Assembly: GCA_036272195.1 (NCBI GenBank)
Contig: DATAZE010000026.1
Coordinates: forward strand, 20,679 to 84,678
Reading direction: 5' to 3'
Source of the DNA: DASXHY01 sp036272195
GTDB lineage: Bacteria > Verrucomicrobiota > Verrucomicrobiia > Limisphaerales > DASXHY01
DNA: 64,000 bases
Shown: positions 1-9,210 of the stretch, piece after piece
How the letters are laid out: the number at the start of each line of letters is the position of its first letter
Numbering within the stretch: the first letter of the stretch is position 1
The notes under the pieces: generated by a model
Database searches by the model: none
Told to the model about the DNA's origin: nothing
What the model saw: only the letters and a program-made list of their open reading frames with translations
Translations under genes and position numbers: made by a program

Positions 1-489
1 ACTGACGAAGCCATTGGTCGTGCGATCCGGCCGAGCAGCGCCGGCGAATTGAAATTGCGTGTCGGCGGCGAGACCTTGCAACACGATTTGCTGCAACGGA
101 CTCGGGGCGACTTGAAATTCCACCGTGTTCCAATCATCGCCGGGACGGACCGCAGCGTTGAATTTTATTAGCACCGGAAATTCGCCGCCGCGATCGAATG
201 TCAGAACATAACGGTTCCGCTCCGCGCTGATTTTCCATCGCGGATGCGCGCCGAGTTCAGTCAATGCGACCGGGCCGGAGAGTAAATCGATCGAGCCGCC
301 CTTGGGATTTTCCACTTTTACAATCGCCTCGAGCGTGAACGCGGCTCGTTCGCTGTTGAGATCGCCGACGAGTTTGAAATCCCGCAGCATGACGGTGTTC
401 GGCGTCGAAGTGTCGATTTGCCGCGCGTTCGCGGCGGGACTGGCGATCAAAAGAACGGCTGCGCAAAGAAACGGAAACGGAGTTTTCAT
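1..489 (-). CDS. secreted protein of unknown function, 3-prime truncated by window edge
   Basis: An open frame of 163 codons begins at an ATG at 489 and is still open at base 1, so only the N-terminus is seen. It starts with a clear signal peptide (MKTPFPFLCAAVLLIASPAA) and should be exported. The rest looks like beta-rich sequence. It lies 114 bases downstream of the sigma factor/von Willebrand gene pair on the same strand, so it may belong to the same transcription unit. I do not recognise a family. Confidence 0.7.
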   Translation of the reverse strand, partial: MKTPFPFLCAAVLLIASPAANARQIDTSTPNTVMLRDFKLVGDLNSERAAFTLEAIVKVENPKGGSIDLLSGPVALTELGAHPRWKISAERNRYVLTFDRGGEFPVLIKFNAAVRPGDDWNTVEFQVAPSPLQQIVLQGLAADTQFQFAGAARPDRTTNGFVS

Positions 490-603
490 ATTAATTCAAT
501 GGCGATTCACCGGCGAATTCATCTTGCCGCGACAGCGGCGGCAATGTGTGAAACGATTGTAAAAAGTTTGTTCGATTTGTGTCCGGCACCTTGGATTGGA
601 CGA

Positions 604-3600
604 CTATTTTCCGGAAATGCTCTTGGCCTGGCGAATCATCCACTCGAGCTTTGTTGGACGCGCGTCCGCGCCGTAAACCTGGGGCACGCCGTTCAGGTAG
701 CGCAGCAATTGATCGGGACTGACTTCGGCGGCGAAGGGACTCGTGGCGAGCCATTCGGAAAAAGCGCTGGCAGTCGCGGCGAGGCGCATCGCGGGACTGC
801 CCTGCTCCAACGCCACCGCGCTGCCGGTGTAAGGCACATCCCACGCCTGCTCCCGATAATCGGGCGTGCCGGGAACTTTATAGCGAACGCGCACGGTGGC
901 GACGGATCCCTCGCCTTGCGGATTGGTTTCAATCGTATAAAGCGCGTTGCCAGCTTCCTGCGCCGCGATTTCGGCGGCGTCCACGGTGTTGTCGCGAAAT
1001 TGTTCCTTGGTCAATTGATGTTTCGCGTAGCCAATTTGACGATACGAAACGACACGCTTGGGATTGAACTCAACCTGCACTTTTACATCCGAAGCGGCGA
1101 CGTGCAGCGCACCGGCGATTTGTGCAACGAATTCCTTGCCGGCTTCCTCGGGCGTATTGATAAAGCCGTAACGCCCATCGCCATTGCGCGTGAGGACTTC
1201 GAGCAAATCGTCATTGTAACCCTCCCAGCCGATGCCGAAACAATCGAGAGCGACGCCCTGTTTGCGGTGCGCCTCAACTTTTTGCTTGAGCGTGTCGGCG
1301 CTCACGTCACCGAGATTGGCCGCGCCGTCGGTGAGCATCACGACGCGGTTATCGCCGTTCGCGAGATAATGATGCAGGGCAGTTTCATACGCCAGATCGA
1401 GGGCTTCGCCGAGATTGGTGCCGCCTTCGGGAGTGAGCTTCGCGATTTCTGTGGCGGCAGCAGCGGCCTGGTTGCCAGGAATGCCGTCCACCTGAAGCCG
1501 CGCAGTGCGGGCAAAGGTGACAACACTAAAAGTATCCTGCGCCTGCAATTGCCCAGCGAGTACGCGCAAGGCTTCCTGGATGATGCGCACCCGATCCGCG
1601 CGTTCCATGGAGCCGGAATTATCGAGCAACAAAACAATATTCAGCGGCCGCCCCGCCTGACGTCCGGCAGCGGCAGTCTTGAGCGAGAAGCGCAACAGCT
1701 CGCGATTATGAGCAAACGGGTAACCGGCGCGCTCGGAAGCAAAAGCAATCGGCACGCCCGGCGCCGGCGCAGGATCGCGGTAATCGAAGGCATTGATAAA
1801 TTCCTCCGAGCGAATCGACGCGGGCTCCGGCATCTGGCCTTTTTCCAGGCTCGCGGCGGCGAGTTTGAATGAGACGTCACTGACATTGAGCGAAAAGGTC
1901 GAGGAGGCATTCTCGCGCGTGAGGATTTCGGGTTGAGGCGTCGGCAGAGAGACGGCGGGTTTGGGAAGCGCGGCATCATTGGTCGGCTGCTCTCCCTCGT
2001 AAACTTTTAATTCTCCAGCAAGCTTATCCACCTTTGCCTGCGCCAGCTTTATCTTTTTGTCTTCGTCCGTGATCTGTTGCTGCAGGTTCTTAATCCCATG
2101 ATTTTTCAAGTCCTCGTATTCATCCGCACGGTATTGCCGATACGCGTTTGCCACCGCGTTGGCAATGCGTGCGGCCTCGTCAGGACTTTCGCTCTTAACT
2201 CCGATGGCAATCTCTTTCGTGTTGGCGACGGAATGAAGATCAAGATGGCGTTTGATAAGCTCTTCGGTTTGCGACTCAGTCAGGGGCTGCCCGCGATTGT
2301 ACTTCTTCGCCCATTCTTCATTCAGTTTAAGCGAGGAAACGACTTTGCTCAGCACCGGATGAGACTGAATCGTCTGAAACTCTGTGAGCAGAAAATAAGG
2401 ATCGTATCCCTGGCTTGCCGGAGCGCCGGCAACACCGGCGATATCCGGATATTCCTGCTCCACCGCGATGCGGGCCGTTCTTTCCACTTTGCCGGAAAAC
2501 GTTTCGCGAAGTTTTTCGCCAAGACTTGGTTTCTCTGACTGTGACGCTTGAGCCGGATCCACAACCGTCACCATGCGCTCACGGGGCAAATCTTTATCTA
2601 CCTCTTCTTGGGTAGCCCGCGTGGCGATTACCGTCCGCAAGCGTTTTTCGTTTTCCAACGCCTCTTTAGCCGCAGAAAAAGAAGCAAGTGGATCGGCCAA
2701 GGGGTTCGCCATGGCTACAACCGGCTGACCAGTGGCCGGGTCAAAGGACCGCGCGCCATTCGGTTCCATGTTATTGTTCAATTCCCAATTCAAGCCAACC
2801 GCGCGATTGTCGTTGGCGGCCGCCGCGATTTCCACCTGCTTGCCCGTCAAAAGCGGCGTCGATTTCGTGGAGGCGCGCAAATCAGGACGGCCGCCGCCAG
2901 CCCCCACGGGTCGCGTTTCGAGCATCGGACCACCGTTCGCTTGAAGCTTTGAGTATTCTTGCGAAGCGGGAGGCAAAACAATTTCGGTTTTTCGACCAGC
3001 CTCTGCCGGTGTCGTTGCCGAGCCAGCGGAAAGCGGCGCCATTGTGATAATGCCGGTCCCGTGAATGCCATTTGCGTCCGACAGTTTGTTATCGCTTGGA
3101 AATAATCCGCCCACCATCGGCACATCGCCCAGAATAGGCACTCTGCCCATGGCGTTCGATAAAGCAAATGCCCCCGATTGAACTTCATCCGACTTGAATC
3201 GTCCGAAGTGTGCCTCTGTTCCATTCATCATCTGCCGCCTGGCAACATTGACATTCGCATCTGCAATTGACGGCATAGAAACCTCGCTCACGGACGGGGT
3301 AAAATTCGAAAATGTGATCGCTGGTTTATCACTTTCGGAATCCGCTCCCAGCATTCGAAAAGTGCGATAGACGGTATTGGAATCATAGCTATCGCCCTTG
3401 AACGCGAGGGTGGATTCCAGCGGCGTACCTGCGCTGAAGTTCCATTGGGCCGAATGGTCCCCGTAATCTCGCAAATCCGACGCCGAAAATGTATTTAGGG
3501 CGGTGCTTATATCGCTGTTGAAGGCATAATTAAGAGGTATTTGCTCCCCCGCATTATTCGTCTGTGGCTGAATCGCACCTAAACCAAGCGTTTGTCCAGG

Positions 3601-4566
3601 CGGAAGCGCGATATAGGCATATCGGGCGACAAATTTATTGCCGGCGGAGGGTGGGTTTGCTGCTTGCGAAATTTCGCCGGCAGAATCATTGGTCACCATT
3701 CCAAAAAAATTGTCTGCGACTTGCCCGCCTGCCGGCAGGACGACGTTATCCTGTTGTGATTCACGCTGAGCCAACACACTGCTTTGCGGATTGGTAGTCG
3801 AAAGAGGCGGCGGAGCAGGCGCTCCTTGTTGCGCCATCTGAACCGTGTCCGGTGGCAGAAGAGATAAAAGAGCTTTGCCATCGCGAATTTCGGCATTGGC
3901 CAAAGCGTCTTTGCCGAATAACCGCCTGGCCTCGCGCACGCTCGCTTCCACCTTGGGCGCTTCCGATACTTTTCCGAGCACGTAGGTTTCTCCTGCTAAA
4001 GCGAGATTCTTTATGGAGACATTCTCGCTCGATCCGCGCCCGAGATAGGGTTTGATCTGCTCAAAGGTAGGCTCGGCGTCCGCCCGCGCGCCGGTTTCCA
4101 AGGCCCATTGCTGTTTTGCACCGTCAAGAAGCCGGAGATTATTGATGACGCTACTTTTTTGCGCTTTACTCTTCGCGCGACTCAGGGCCGGCAACAGCAG
4201 CGCCGCCAAAATCATTATCATTGCCGAAACTGCAGCAACCGGAACCAGCCAATCCATCACGCGCCTTGGCTTGGCGAACTCTTTCGGCGCTATCGTCTTG
4301 AACTGCGCCAGGAGTTTCTCGCGGCGGTTTGCGGACATTTTCAACGGCGCAGTTTGCGGAACGCTTTCGGCAACCGGACTGGCTGCGCTTTCGCGAACGA
4401 GTTCGATCGTTTGTTTCAACCGCTCATAAAGCGCCGCGAGTTCCGGGTCGCTCTCCATCGCCTTGCACAAGGCGACAGTTTCGTCCGGTGGCAATTCGCC
4501 CAGCAGGAAGGCGGTGAGTTTCGTTTCAAGTTGCTCGCGTTCGTTTTGAGGAAAATCGGGGTTCAT
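604..4566 (-). CDS. giant mosaic anti-sigma-like / Wzz-like / von Willebrand (YfbK-type) membrane protein
   Basis: This is a 1320-residue protein. Residues 1-100 look like a cytoplasmic anti-sigma region without zinc ligands, and 105-128 are a membrane segment. Residues 110-180 (AALLLPALSRAKSKAQ, NNLRLLDGAKQQWALE) resemble a verrucomicrobial pseudopilin N-terminus. Residues 476-489 (VPILGDVPMVGGLF) match the C-terminal signature of secretins. About 720-860 resembles a Wzz/GumC chain-length domain with a coiled coil. From about 880 it is a YfbK-like protein: a von Willebrand A domain with MIDAS D982-x-S984-x-S986, then the family C-terminal region. Typical YfbK proteins are about 575 residues. 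The start overlaps the stop of the ECF sigma gene by 4 bases, so translation is coupled and the protein probably controls that sigma factor. The domain mixture is unusual; the VWA call is secure and the other pieces are pattern matches. Confidence 0.85.
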   Translation of the reverse strand: MNPDFPQNEREQLETKLTAFLLGELPPDETVALCKAMESDPELAALYERLKQTIELVRESAASPVAESVPQTAPLKMSANRREKLLAQFKTIAPKEFAKPRRVMDWLVPVAAVSAMIMILAALLLPALSRAKSKAQKSSVINNLRLLDGAKQQWALETGARADAEPTFEQIKPYLGRGSSENVSIKNLALAGETYVLGKVSEAPKVEASVREARRLFGKDALANAEIRDGKALLSLLPPDTVQMAQQGAPAPPPLSTTNPQSSVLAQRESQQDNVVLPAGGQVADNFFGMVTNDSAGEISQAANPPSAGNKFVARYAYIALPPGQTLGLGAIQPQTNNAGEQIPLNYAFNSDISTALNTFSASDLRDYGDHSAQWNFSAGTPLESTLAFKGDSYDSNTVYRTFRMLGADSESDKPAITFSNFTPSVSEVSMPSIADANVNVARRQMMNGTEAHFGRFKSDEVQSGAFALSNAMGRVPILGDVPMVGGLFPSDNKLSDANGIHGTGIITMAPLSAGSATTPAEAGRKTEIVLPPASQEYSKLQANGGPMLETRPVGAGGGRPDLRASTKSTPLLTGKQVEIAAAANDNRAVGLNWELNNNMEPNGARSFDPATGQPVVAMANPLADPLASFSAAKEALENEKRLRTVIATRATQEEVDKDLPRERMVTVVDPAQASQSEKPSLGEKLRETFSGKVERTARIAVEQEYPDIAGVAGAPASQGYDPYFLLTEFQTIQSHPVLSKVVSSLKLNEEWAKKYNRGQPLTESQTEELIKRHLDLHSVANTKEIAIGVKSESPDEAARIANAVANAYRQYRADEYEDLKNHGIKNLQQQITDEDKKIKLAQAKVDKLAGELKVYEGEQPTNDAALPKPAVSLPTPQPEILTRENASSTFSLNVSDVSFKLAAASLEKGQMPEPASIRSEEFINAFDYRDPAPAPGVPIAFASERAGYPFAHNRELLRFSLKTAAAGRQAGRPLNIVLLLDNSGSMERADRVRIIQEALRVLAGQLQAQDTFSVVTFARTARLQVDGIPGNQAAAAATEIAKLTPEGGTNLGEALDLAYETALHHYLANGDNRVVMLTDGAANLGDVSADTLKQKVEAHRKQGVALDCFGIGWEGYNDDLLEVLTRNGDGRYGFINTPEEAGKEFVAQIAGALHVAASDVKVQVEFNPKRVVSYRQIGYAKHQLTKEQFRDNTVDAAEIAAQEAGNALYTIETNPQGEGSVATVRVRYKVPGTPDYREQAWDVPYTGSAVALEQGSPAMRLAATASAFSEWLATSPFAAEVSPDQLLRYLNGVPQVYGADARPTKLEWMIRQAKSISGK

Positions 4567-5114
4567 GGAACCACTCCGTTCTTGGAAAGTTCTTCGGCCA
4601 TGGTTTTCAGGGCGTGATGCAGGAGGTAACCGACGTGGCCCGTTGTCAGCCCGGTGCGCGTGCTGATTTCTTTGTACGACAAATTCTCAGTGAATTTCAG
4701 CCGCAACACCTCGCGGCTGCGCTCGTCGAGCACTTCCATCCCGAGCCGCACCAGCCCGATGCCTTCCAACCGCGCGATTTGTTCATCCGGCAGCGGCTGG
4801 GGGTCGACGGCATCAGCGCTCTCGTTCTCCCGGGCGGTTGGGTCCAGCGAAATGATTTTATTCGAGTCGCGGCGATGATTCAGCGCGAGGTTGTGCACGG
4901 TGCGATACAGCCAGCGGCGTGGCTCGCGGACCTGCTCCAATTGCGCGTGAAGTTTCATGAATGCTTCCTGCACGAGGTCCTCCGCGACGCCCAGGTCGCC
5001 CGCCAGCCGCAAGGCATAATTCAGCAGCGGCGATTCGAGGGCCGCAAACAGCTCCTCGATCGTTTCGGCTCTGGGCGGCTCGGTGTTAACCGGGTCTCGT
5101 TGCATTACAGCCAT
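4563..5114 (-). CDS. ECF-family RNA polymerase sigma factor
   Basis: This is a sigma-70 factor of the extracytoplasmic function type, about 183 residues. The region 2 core is visible (LLNYALRLAGDLGVAEDLVQEAF, then RRWLYRTVHNLALNHRR). Region 4 follows with its helix-turn-helix (RSREVLRLKFTENLSYKEIS...TGLTTGHVGYLLHHALK). The frame extends upstream to a TTG at 5141, but ATG codons at 5114 and 5105 are better starts; I chose 5114. The stop overlaps the start of the von Willebrand protein by 4 bases. That is the usual sigma/anti-sigma arrangement, so the sigma is probably held by the N-terminus of its neighbour. No signal or promoter consensus could be read. Confidence 0.9.
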   Translation of the reverse strand: MAVMQRDPVNTEPPRAETIEELFAALESPLLNYALRLAGDLGVAEDLVQEAFMKLHAQLEQVREPRRWLYRTVHNLALNHRRDSNKIISLDPTARENESADAVDPQPLPDEQIARLEGIGLVRLGMEVLDERSREVLRLKFTENLSYKEISTRTGLTTGHVGYLLHHALKTMAEELSKNGVVP

Positions 5115-5519
5115 GCGAGCATCAACCGTTTTATGGTTCAACCGCCCCGGCGTCCTGGTCGTGTTAAAGACATCGTCACCATCTATGACACCCGTGGGCG
5201 TGGTTTCTTAGACGGAATATGAAGAAAGTTTGCCCCGAAGTCTTAACGCATCCGCTGTCGCCATGGCCATGGCGGACAAGAAGGCGCAAAGAAAACGGAA
5301 AAATATGCACATTCTCAACATTTTCAACGGTTTTGGCCTCTCTATTTATTCTCACCGGCTGTGGCCAAAAGTTGCGCAAGAAAAATGCCTGACGATTGGT
5401 TGTAGCAGCCGACGTGAGGAGGCTCGCGCAATTTCTGAAAAAAAGTCAGAGCCTCCTAACGTCGGCTGCTACAAATTCCGGAGATGCCGCTGGAGAAAGA
5501 AATCTTCTCCTTGGCGTCT
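5115..5519. other. gene-free stretch upstream of sigma factor and downstream of tgt
   Basis: About 400 bases lie between the sigma factor start and the tgt stop. The only structure seen is the palindromic repeat at 5401-5473. The 5115-5230 part must hold the sigma factor promoter, but no convincing boxes were found. Confidence 0.6.
5401..5473. repeat. dispersed palindromic (REP-like) repeat, copy 1
   Basis: Two 25-base arms (5401-5425 and 5449-5473) are inverted copies with one mismatch, around a 23-base loop. The arm contains GACGTGAGGAGGCTC. Related copies occur at 32138-32209 and, as a half copy, near 41815-41832. It sits just after the tgt stop and could act as a processing or termination hairpin. 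Confidence 0.8.
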
Positions 5520-6662
5520 TTATCGTTCCTTGGCCGTGGCACGCGCGAGGAGAACGCGCTGGCTCGGACGGTAGTTGGCCACAAACTCGCGATGGAATTC
5601 AGCAAAAGTTCCGGCCTCAATCGCAGTTCGGACATCCGCCATCAATTTCAAAAATAAATACGAGTTGTGGACGCTCAACATGCGGATGGAGAGAATCTCC
5701 TGCGCATTGTAGAGGTGCCGCAAATAGGCGCGAGTGAAACGCTGGCAGGCGAAGCATTCGCAGCCGTCTTCGAGCGGGCGGAAATTCATTTTGTTCTCGG
5801 CGTTTTTCAGGATGTAGGTCCCCTTGCGCGTGAAGACGGTGCCGTTGCGAGCGACGCGGGTGGGCAGCACGCAATCGAACATATCCACTCCGCGCGCAAT
5901 CAATTCGACGAGTTGCGCGGGAGTGCCAAGGCCCATGGCATAGCGCGGCTTGTGTGCGGGGAGAAATGGTTCAGTCAATTCCACGGCCTTGAACATTTCC
6001 GGTTCCGGCTCGCCCACGCTCACGCCGCCGATGGCGTAGCCGTTGAAATCCAAAGGCACCAGCGCTTTCGCGCATTCCTCGCGGAGCGCGGGGTTGGAGC
6101 CGCCTTGCACGATGCCGAAAACAAGCTGACCGGGTGCGCGCGGCTGCTCGCGGCATTCGCCAGCCCAACGGATGGTGCGCTCGACGGCGAGCTTTTGCTC
6201 GCGCGCGGGAGCATCGTGCGGCGGGCATTCATCGAAAACCATGGCGATATCCGAACCCAGCGTGCGCTGAATTTCCATGGCTTCCTTGGGGCCAAGAAAA
6301 AGCGGTGAGCCGTCAATGTGCGAACGGAACTCAACGCCGTGCTCCTTGATCTTACGGATTTTGGCGAGGCTGAAAACCTGGAAGCCGCCGCTGTCGGTAA
6401 GAATCGGTTTTTCCCAATTCATGAAGCCATGCAACCCGCCCGCGGCGCGGATGATTTCCATGCCGGGCCGAAGATTGAGATGGTAAGTGTTGCCGAGAAT
6501 AATTTGCGTATCCATCTCGAGCAACTCACGCGGGTCGAGGGCCTTGACGCTGGCTTGCGTGCCGACGGGCATGAAGATGGGGGTTTCGACAACGCCATGC
6601 ACGGTGGTGAGGCGGCCCCGGCGCGCCTTCGTGTGCGGGTCAGTTTTCAAAAGCTCAAACAT
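5520..6662 (-). CDS. tgt: queuine/preQ1 tRNA-guanine transglycosylase
   Basis: This enzyme swaps guanine-34 of GUN-anticodon tRNAs for the queuosine precursor preQ1. The protein is 380 residues, a normal length. It shows the substrate-pocket motif DSGGFQVFSL, the GIVQGG segment, the nucleophile region DCVLPTRVARNG, and the C-terminal zinc site CECFAC...H. The open frame reaches 6698, but the family start MFELLKTDP is the ATG at 6662. The gene stands alone; an Rrf2 gene diverges upstream. No other queuosine gene is in the window. Confidence 0.96.
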   Translation of the reverse strand: MFELLKTDPHTKARRGRLTTVHGVVETPIFMPVGTQASVKALDPRELLEMDTQIILGNTYHLNLRPGMEIIRAAGGLHGFMNWEKPILTDSGGFQVFSLAKIRKIKEHGVEFRSHIDGSPLFLGPKEAMEIQRTLGSDIAMVFDECPPHDAPAREQKLAVERTIRWAGECREQPRAPGQLVFGIVQGGSNPALREECAKALVPLDFNGYAIGGVSVGEPEPEMFKAVELTEPFLPAHKPRYAMGLGTPAQLVELIARGVDMFDCVLPTRVARNGTVFTRKGTYILKNAENKMNFRPLEDGCECFACQRFTRAYLRHLYNAQEILSIRMLSVHNSYLFLKLMADVRTAIEAGTFAEFHREFVANYRPSQRVLLARATAKER

Positions 6663-6869
6663 CGGAAAGAGATTTAACGCAAAGGCGCAAAGGAGCAAAG
6701 GAGCAAAGTTGGAGAAAGTGTTACCTATGTTCTGACTGCACCGAAATTAATTTGGAACTTGGAACTTGGAATTTTTCACCGTCTTGCCCACCTACCGAAT
6801 CAGGCATCGCCGCGCGGGGCGGTGAACGTCTGTGGTTGCGGTTTATGGCTCCTCCGTTAACTTGCCGGA

Positions 6870-7289
6870 GTGAAGCTTTCGGTCAAAAGTGATTACGCCA
6901 TGCGGGCGGTGCTGGGATTGGCCCGGCATTTTCCAAACGAATCCGCGTTGCGCGTTGAAGACCTCGCGACTGCGCAAAGCGTGCCGGCGAATTATCTCGT
7001 CCAAATCCTGATTGAACTGAAGGCAAAAGGCATTGCCAAAAGCGTGCGCGGAAAGGAAGGCGGTTATTTGCTGGCGCGGCCGCCGGCGCAGATTTCCCTC
7101 GGCGACGTCCTGCGGGCCGTTCATGGCGATGTGTTTGACACCCCGGCCTTGAGCGATACGAATTGCGCGCCGGAACTTCGCTCTGCCTGGCAGAGGCTGA
7201 AAACCGCCGTGGATGAAGCAGCGGACAAAATTACTTTTCAAAAACTTCTCGAGGAAGGTTCCGAGAAGGAAAAGATGTATTACATCTGA
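6870..7289 (+). CDS. Rrf2-family transcriptional regulator
   Basis: This 139-residue winged-helix regulator starts at a GTG. The Rrf2 signature is clear: MKLSVKSDYAMRAVLGLA at the start, then the recognition helix (VPANYLVQILIELKAKGI) and the wing SVRGKEGGYLLARP. The Fe-S members (IscR, NsrR, RirA) carry three cysteines in the 90-105 region. Here only one cysteine (NCAPEL) is present, so an iron-sulfur sensor is unlikely and a CymR-like or other ligand is more probable. It diverges from tgt and converges with the GH5 gene, so no target is obvious. Confidence 0.9.
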   Translation: MKLSVKSDYAMRAVLGLARHFPNESALRVEDLATAQSVPANYLVQILIELKAKGIAKSVRGKEGGYLLARPPAQISLGDVLRAVHGDVFDTPALSDTNCAPELRSAWQRLKTAVDEAADKITFQKLLEEGSEKEKMYYI

Positions 7290-7298
7290 CCGGCAAAA

Positions 7299-9026
7299 TC
7301 ATTGCGTCGATAGTCCAGGCGCCGCATCGGTGGAGGCGCGCTGTCCTTTTTCCGCCGGGCTCAGTTCAATCCAATCCACGTCTGCGACGCCGCTCTTCAC
7401 GGTGCATTTTAAGCGGTTGCCGCCTTGCGCCACGGTCAGCGGGCCGACCGGGATTTCGCTCCAGCCCTTATCTGAAATCTTGACGGTCTTGGCCTCGCCG
7501 CCGACTGTGATTTCAAGGGTTGCGGGGCCGCTCGAAGCCCGGGCTTTGACTACGACCTCGCAGGTTTGCGGCGCATCGCTCGAAACGGTGTAACTCGTCC
7601 ACTCGGTCGAATCCAGGCTGATGTATTGGCCGGAGTTCCATCGGCTCGTGCCGGTCGTGGCGACCGAGACAGGCTCGGACGTGCGATAGAATTTGGAATG
7701 TTGTTCCGGATTTTTCACGAAGTAAGATTTATTCAGGCCTTCCTCGCCGTAATTCTCGGCCTCAATCTTCGTCGGCACGCGGCGCATCATGGAATTGACG
7801 ACATCCGGGAAATACGTGCAATTCTCCACGCGGATATTCTTAAGCAAATCATCAAACGCTTGTTGCGCGATTTCCGACGAGGGCTTGTCCCCGCCGCGCG
7901 AATAACCGGTCACAGCCTCCCAATGCACCGGCGTCTTGATCGAGTAAGGGGTATTGCGCGTGTCCATTTTCTTCCACGGCCAGAACGACCAGCCGATATT
8001 ATTCGACTCGAAATACTGCGTCGTGGCCCAATAAATCGTAGCGTCCCGCTCACCGGTTTCGCCGACCCAAACGGGGGCATTGAAACGACTGCGGTAATCC
8101 AGGTATTGCTGGATGCTTTTCAGATTCGAGGGGTTGTCCCAGCAATAATAATGAAACTGATAAACCATGTTTTTATCGAATGGCTTGCTAAACACCGACC
8201 AGTCATTCGCCCAATCCGCGCCTTCGACGATAACCATGTGCCGGGAATCGACTTCGCGAATCGCCTTGGTAATCCGTTCGTAAAGCGGTTCCAATTGCGC
8301 CTTGTAAGCCTTGGCCGCGCCGGTGCGCGCGGGCAACGGTTCGTTCAACAAATCATAACCTGCCACTGCCGGCTCATCTTTGTAACGTTTGGCAATGGTC
8401 ACCCAAAGATTGACGAGTTCGTCCTGATATTTTGAATCGGTAAAAAGCTCCGGGCGATCATTGGCGCTGTCATCGATATTTTGTCCGGTCTGCCCGCCCG
8501 CCGCCGCGTGCATGTCGATAATCACATAGACGCCGTTGGCTTTGCACCACTTGACGAGGTTGTCGAGCAACGCAAATCCTTCCTCGGAATAAACGACCGG
8601 GTTTCCGTCCTTGATAAACAAACGCGAATTCAGTGCCGGGCGTACGGAATTATATCCGAGTTCCGCGATGCGTTTGATGTCCGCTTCCGCGATGTAATTA
8701 TTCCGAAACTCAGTCCAGAACCGTTTGGCGTTGTCCGGGCCGATCAAATCATTGACGAGTTTTTCGATTTTTCTGGGACGGTCGGCCTCATTCCCGAACT
8801 TCCACATATAGCCTTCCGGCAACATCCAATTACCCAACCCCACACCGCGGAGCATTATTTTATCGCCGCTTTCATTTACAATGTCCTGCCCGCTGGTGTG
8901 AAGAAAAGTTTGGGCTGCCTCGACCGAAAGCGGCCCGAGCCAAAACATTCCGATTACAAGAACCCAAGACCGGAATAAAACAGCCCTGGCCTTCCGCACA
9001 AATTTCTTTAGCGACAACGTTTTCAA
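7299..9026 (-). CDS. secreted glycoside hydrolase family 5 with C-terminal carbohydrate-binding domain
   Basis: This 575-residue exported enzyme probably cuts beta-glucan or mannan chains. An N-terminal signal peptide or anchor lies around residues 15-38. The GH5 barrel follows, with the proton donor Glu229 in DLLNEP and the nucleophile Glu323 in VWVGETGE. The HAAAGGQTG loop and the FWPWKK strand are also present. A beta-sandwich domain beginning near IEAENYGEEG (about residue 430) resembles CBM6/CBM35 and would bind polysaccharide. It is divergently arranged with a pseudopilin gene, with a perfect dyad between them. Exact substrate cannot be read from sequence. Confidence 0.92.
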   Translation of the reverse strand: MKTLSLKKFVRKARAVLFRSWVLVIGMFWLGPLSVEAAQTFLHTSGQDIVNESGDKIMLRGVGLGNWMLPEGYMWKFGNEADRPRKIEKLVNDLIGPDNAKRFWTEFRNNYIAEADIKRIAELGYNSVRPALNSRLFIKDGNPVVYSEEGFALLDNLVKWCKANGVYVIIDMHAAAGGQTGQNIDDSANDRPELFTDSKYQDELVNLWVTIAKRYKDEPAVAGYDLLNEPLPARTGAAKAYKAQLEPLYERITKAIREVDSRHMVIVEGADWANDWSVFSKPFDKNMVYQFHYYCWDNPSNLKSIQQYLDYRSRFNAPVWVGETGERDATIYWATTQYFESNNIGWSFWPWKKMDTRNTPYSIKTPVHWEAVTGYSRGGDKPSSEIAQQAFDDLLKNIRVENCTYFPDVVNSMMRRVPTKIEAENYGEEGLNKSYFVKNPEQHSKFYRTSEPVSVATTGTSRWNSGQYISLDSTEWTSYTVSSDAPQTCEVVVKARASSGPATLEITVGGEAKTVKISDKGWSEIPVGPLTVAQGGNRLKCTVKSGVADVDWIELSPAEKGQRASTDAAPGLSTQ

Positions 9027-9138
9027 AAGTACCCGTCAGAATGAGTTGTTTTGCCAAACACAACATCCCCCTTTGGAGGGGTGTTGGGTATTAAACCGTT
9101 AGAAATACCCTAAAAACAGGCGGTTTCCGCTCCCGGAA

Positions 9139-9155
9139 AGTATGTGACACATACT
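9139..9155. promoter_or_regulatory. perfect 17-bp dyad in divergent promoter region
   Basis: AGTATGTGACACATACT has two 8-base arms around one central base. It lies between the start of the GH5 gene and the pseudopilin gene, where an operator could control either or both. No regulator gene is adjacent. Confidence 0.5.
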
Positions 9156-9162
9156 TGAGCCC

Positions 9163-9191
9163 TTGTCAGTGACTTCTCCTTTGTTAGCTTA
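9163..9191 (+). promoter_or_regulatory. candidate sigma-70-like promoter for the pseudopilin gene
   Basis: A -35-like TTGTCA lies at 9163-9168, followed at normal spacing by a weak -10-like TAGCTT/TTAGCTTAA segment just ahead of the pseudopilin start. The -35 is good but the -10 is poor, so this is tentative. Confidence 0.3.
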
Positions 9192-9210
9192 ATTTTATTT
9201 ATATCGCCCT

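Noticed and set aside
418..1872. 484-codon open frame on the plus strand
   Set aside because: It lies wholly antisense to the von Willebrand protein gene and has no recognisable domains; GC-rich third positions leave long antisense frames open.
5667..6308. 213-codon frame antisense to tgt
   Set aside because: It is a shadow of a secure essential-type gene and has no domain of its own.
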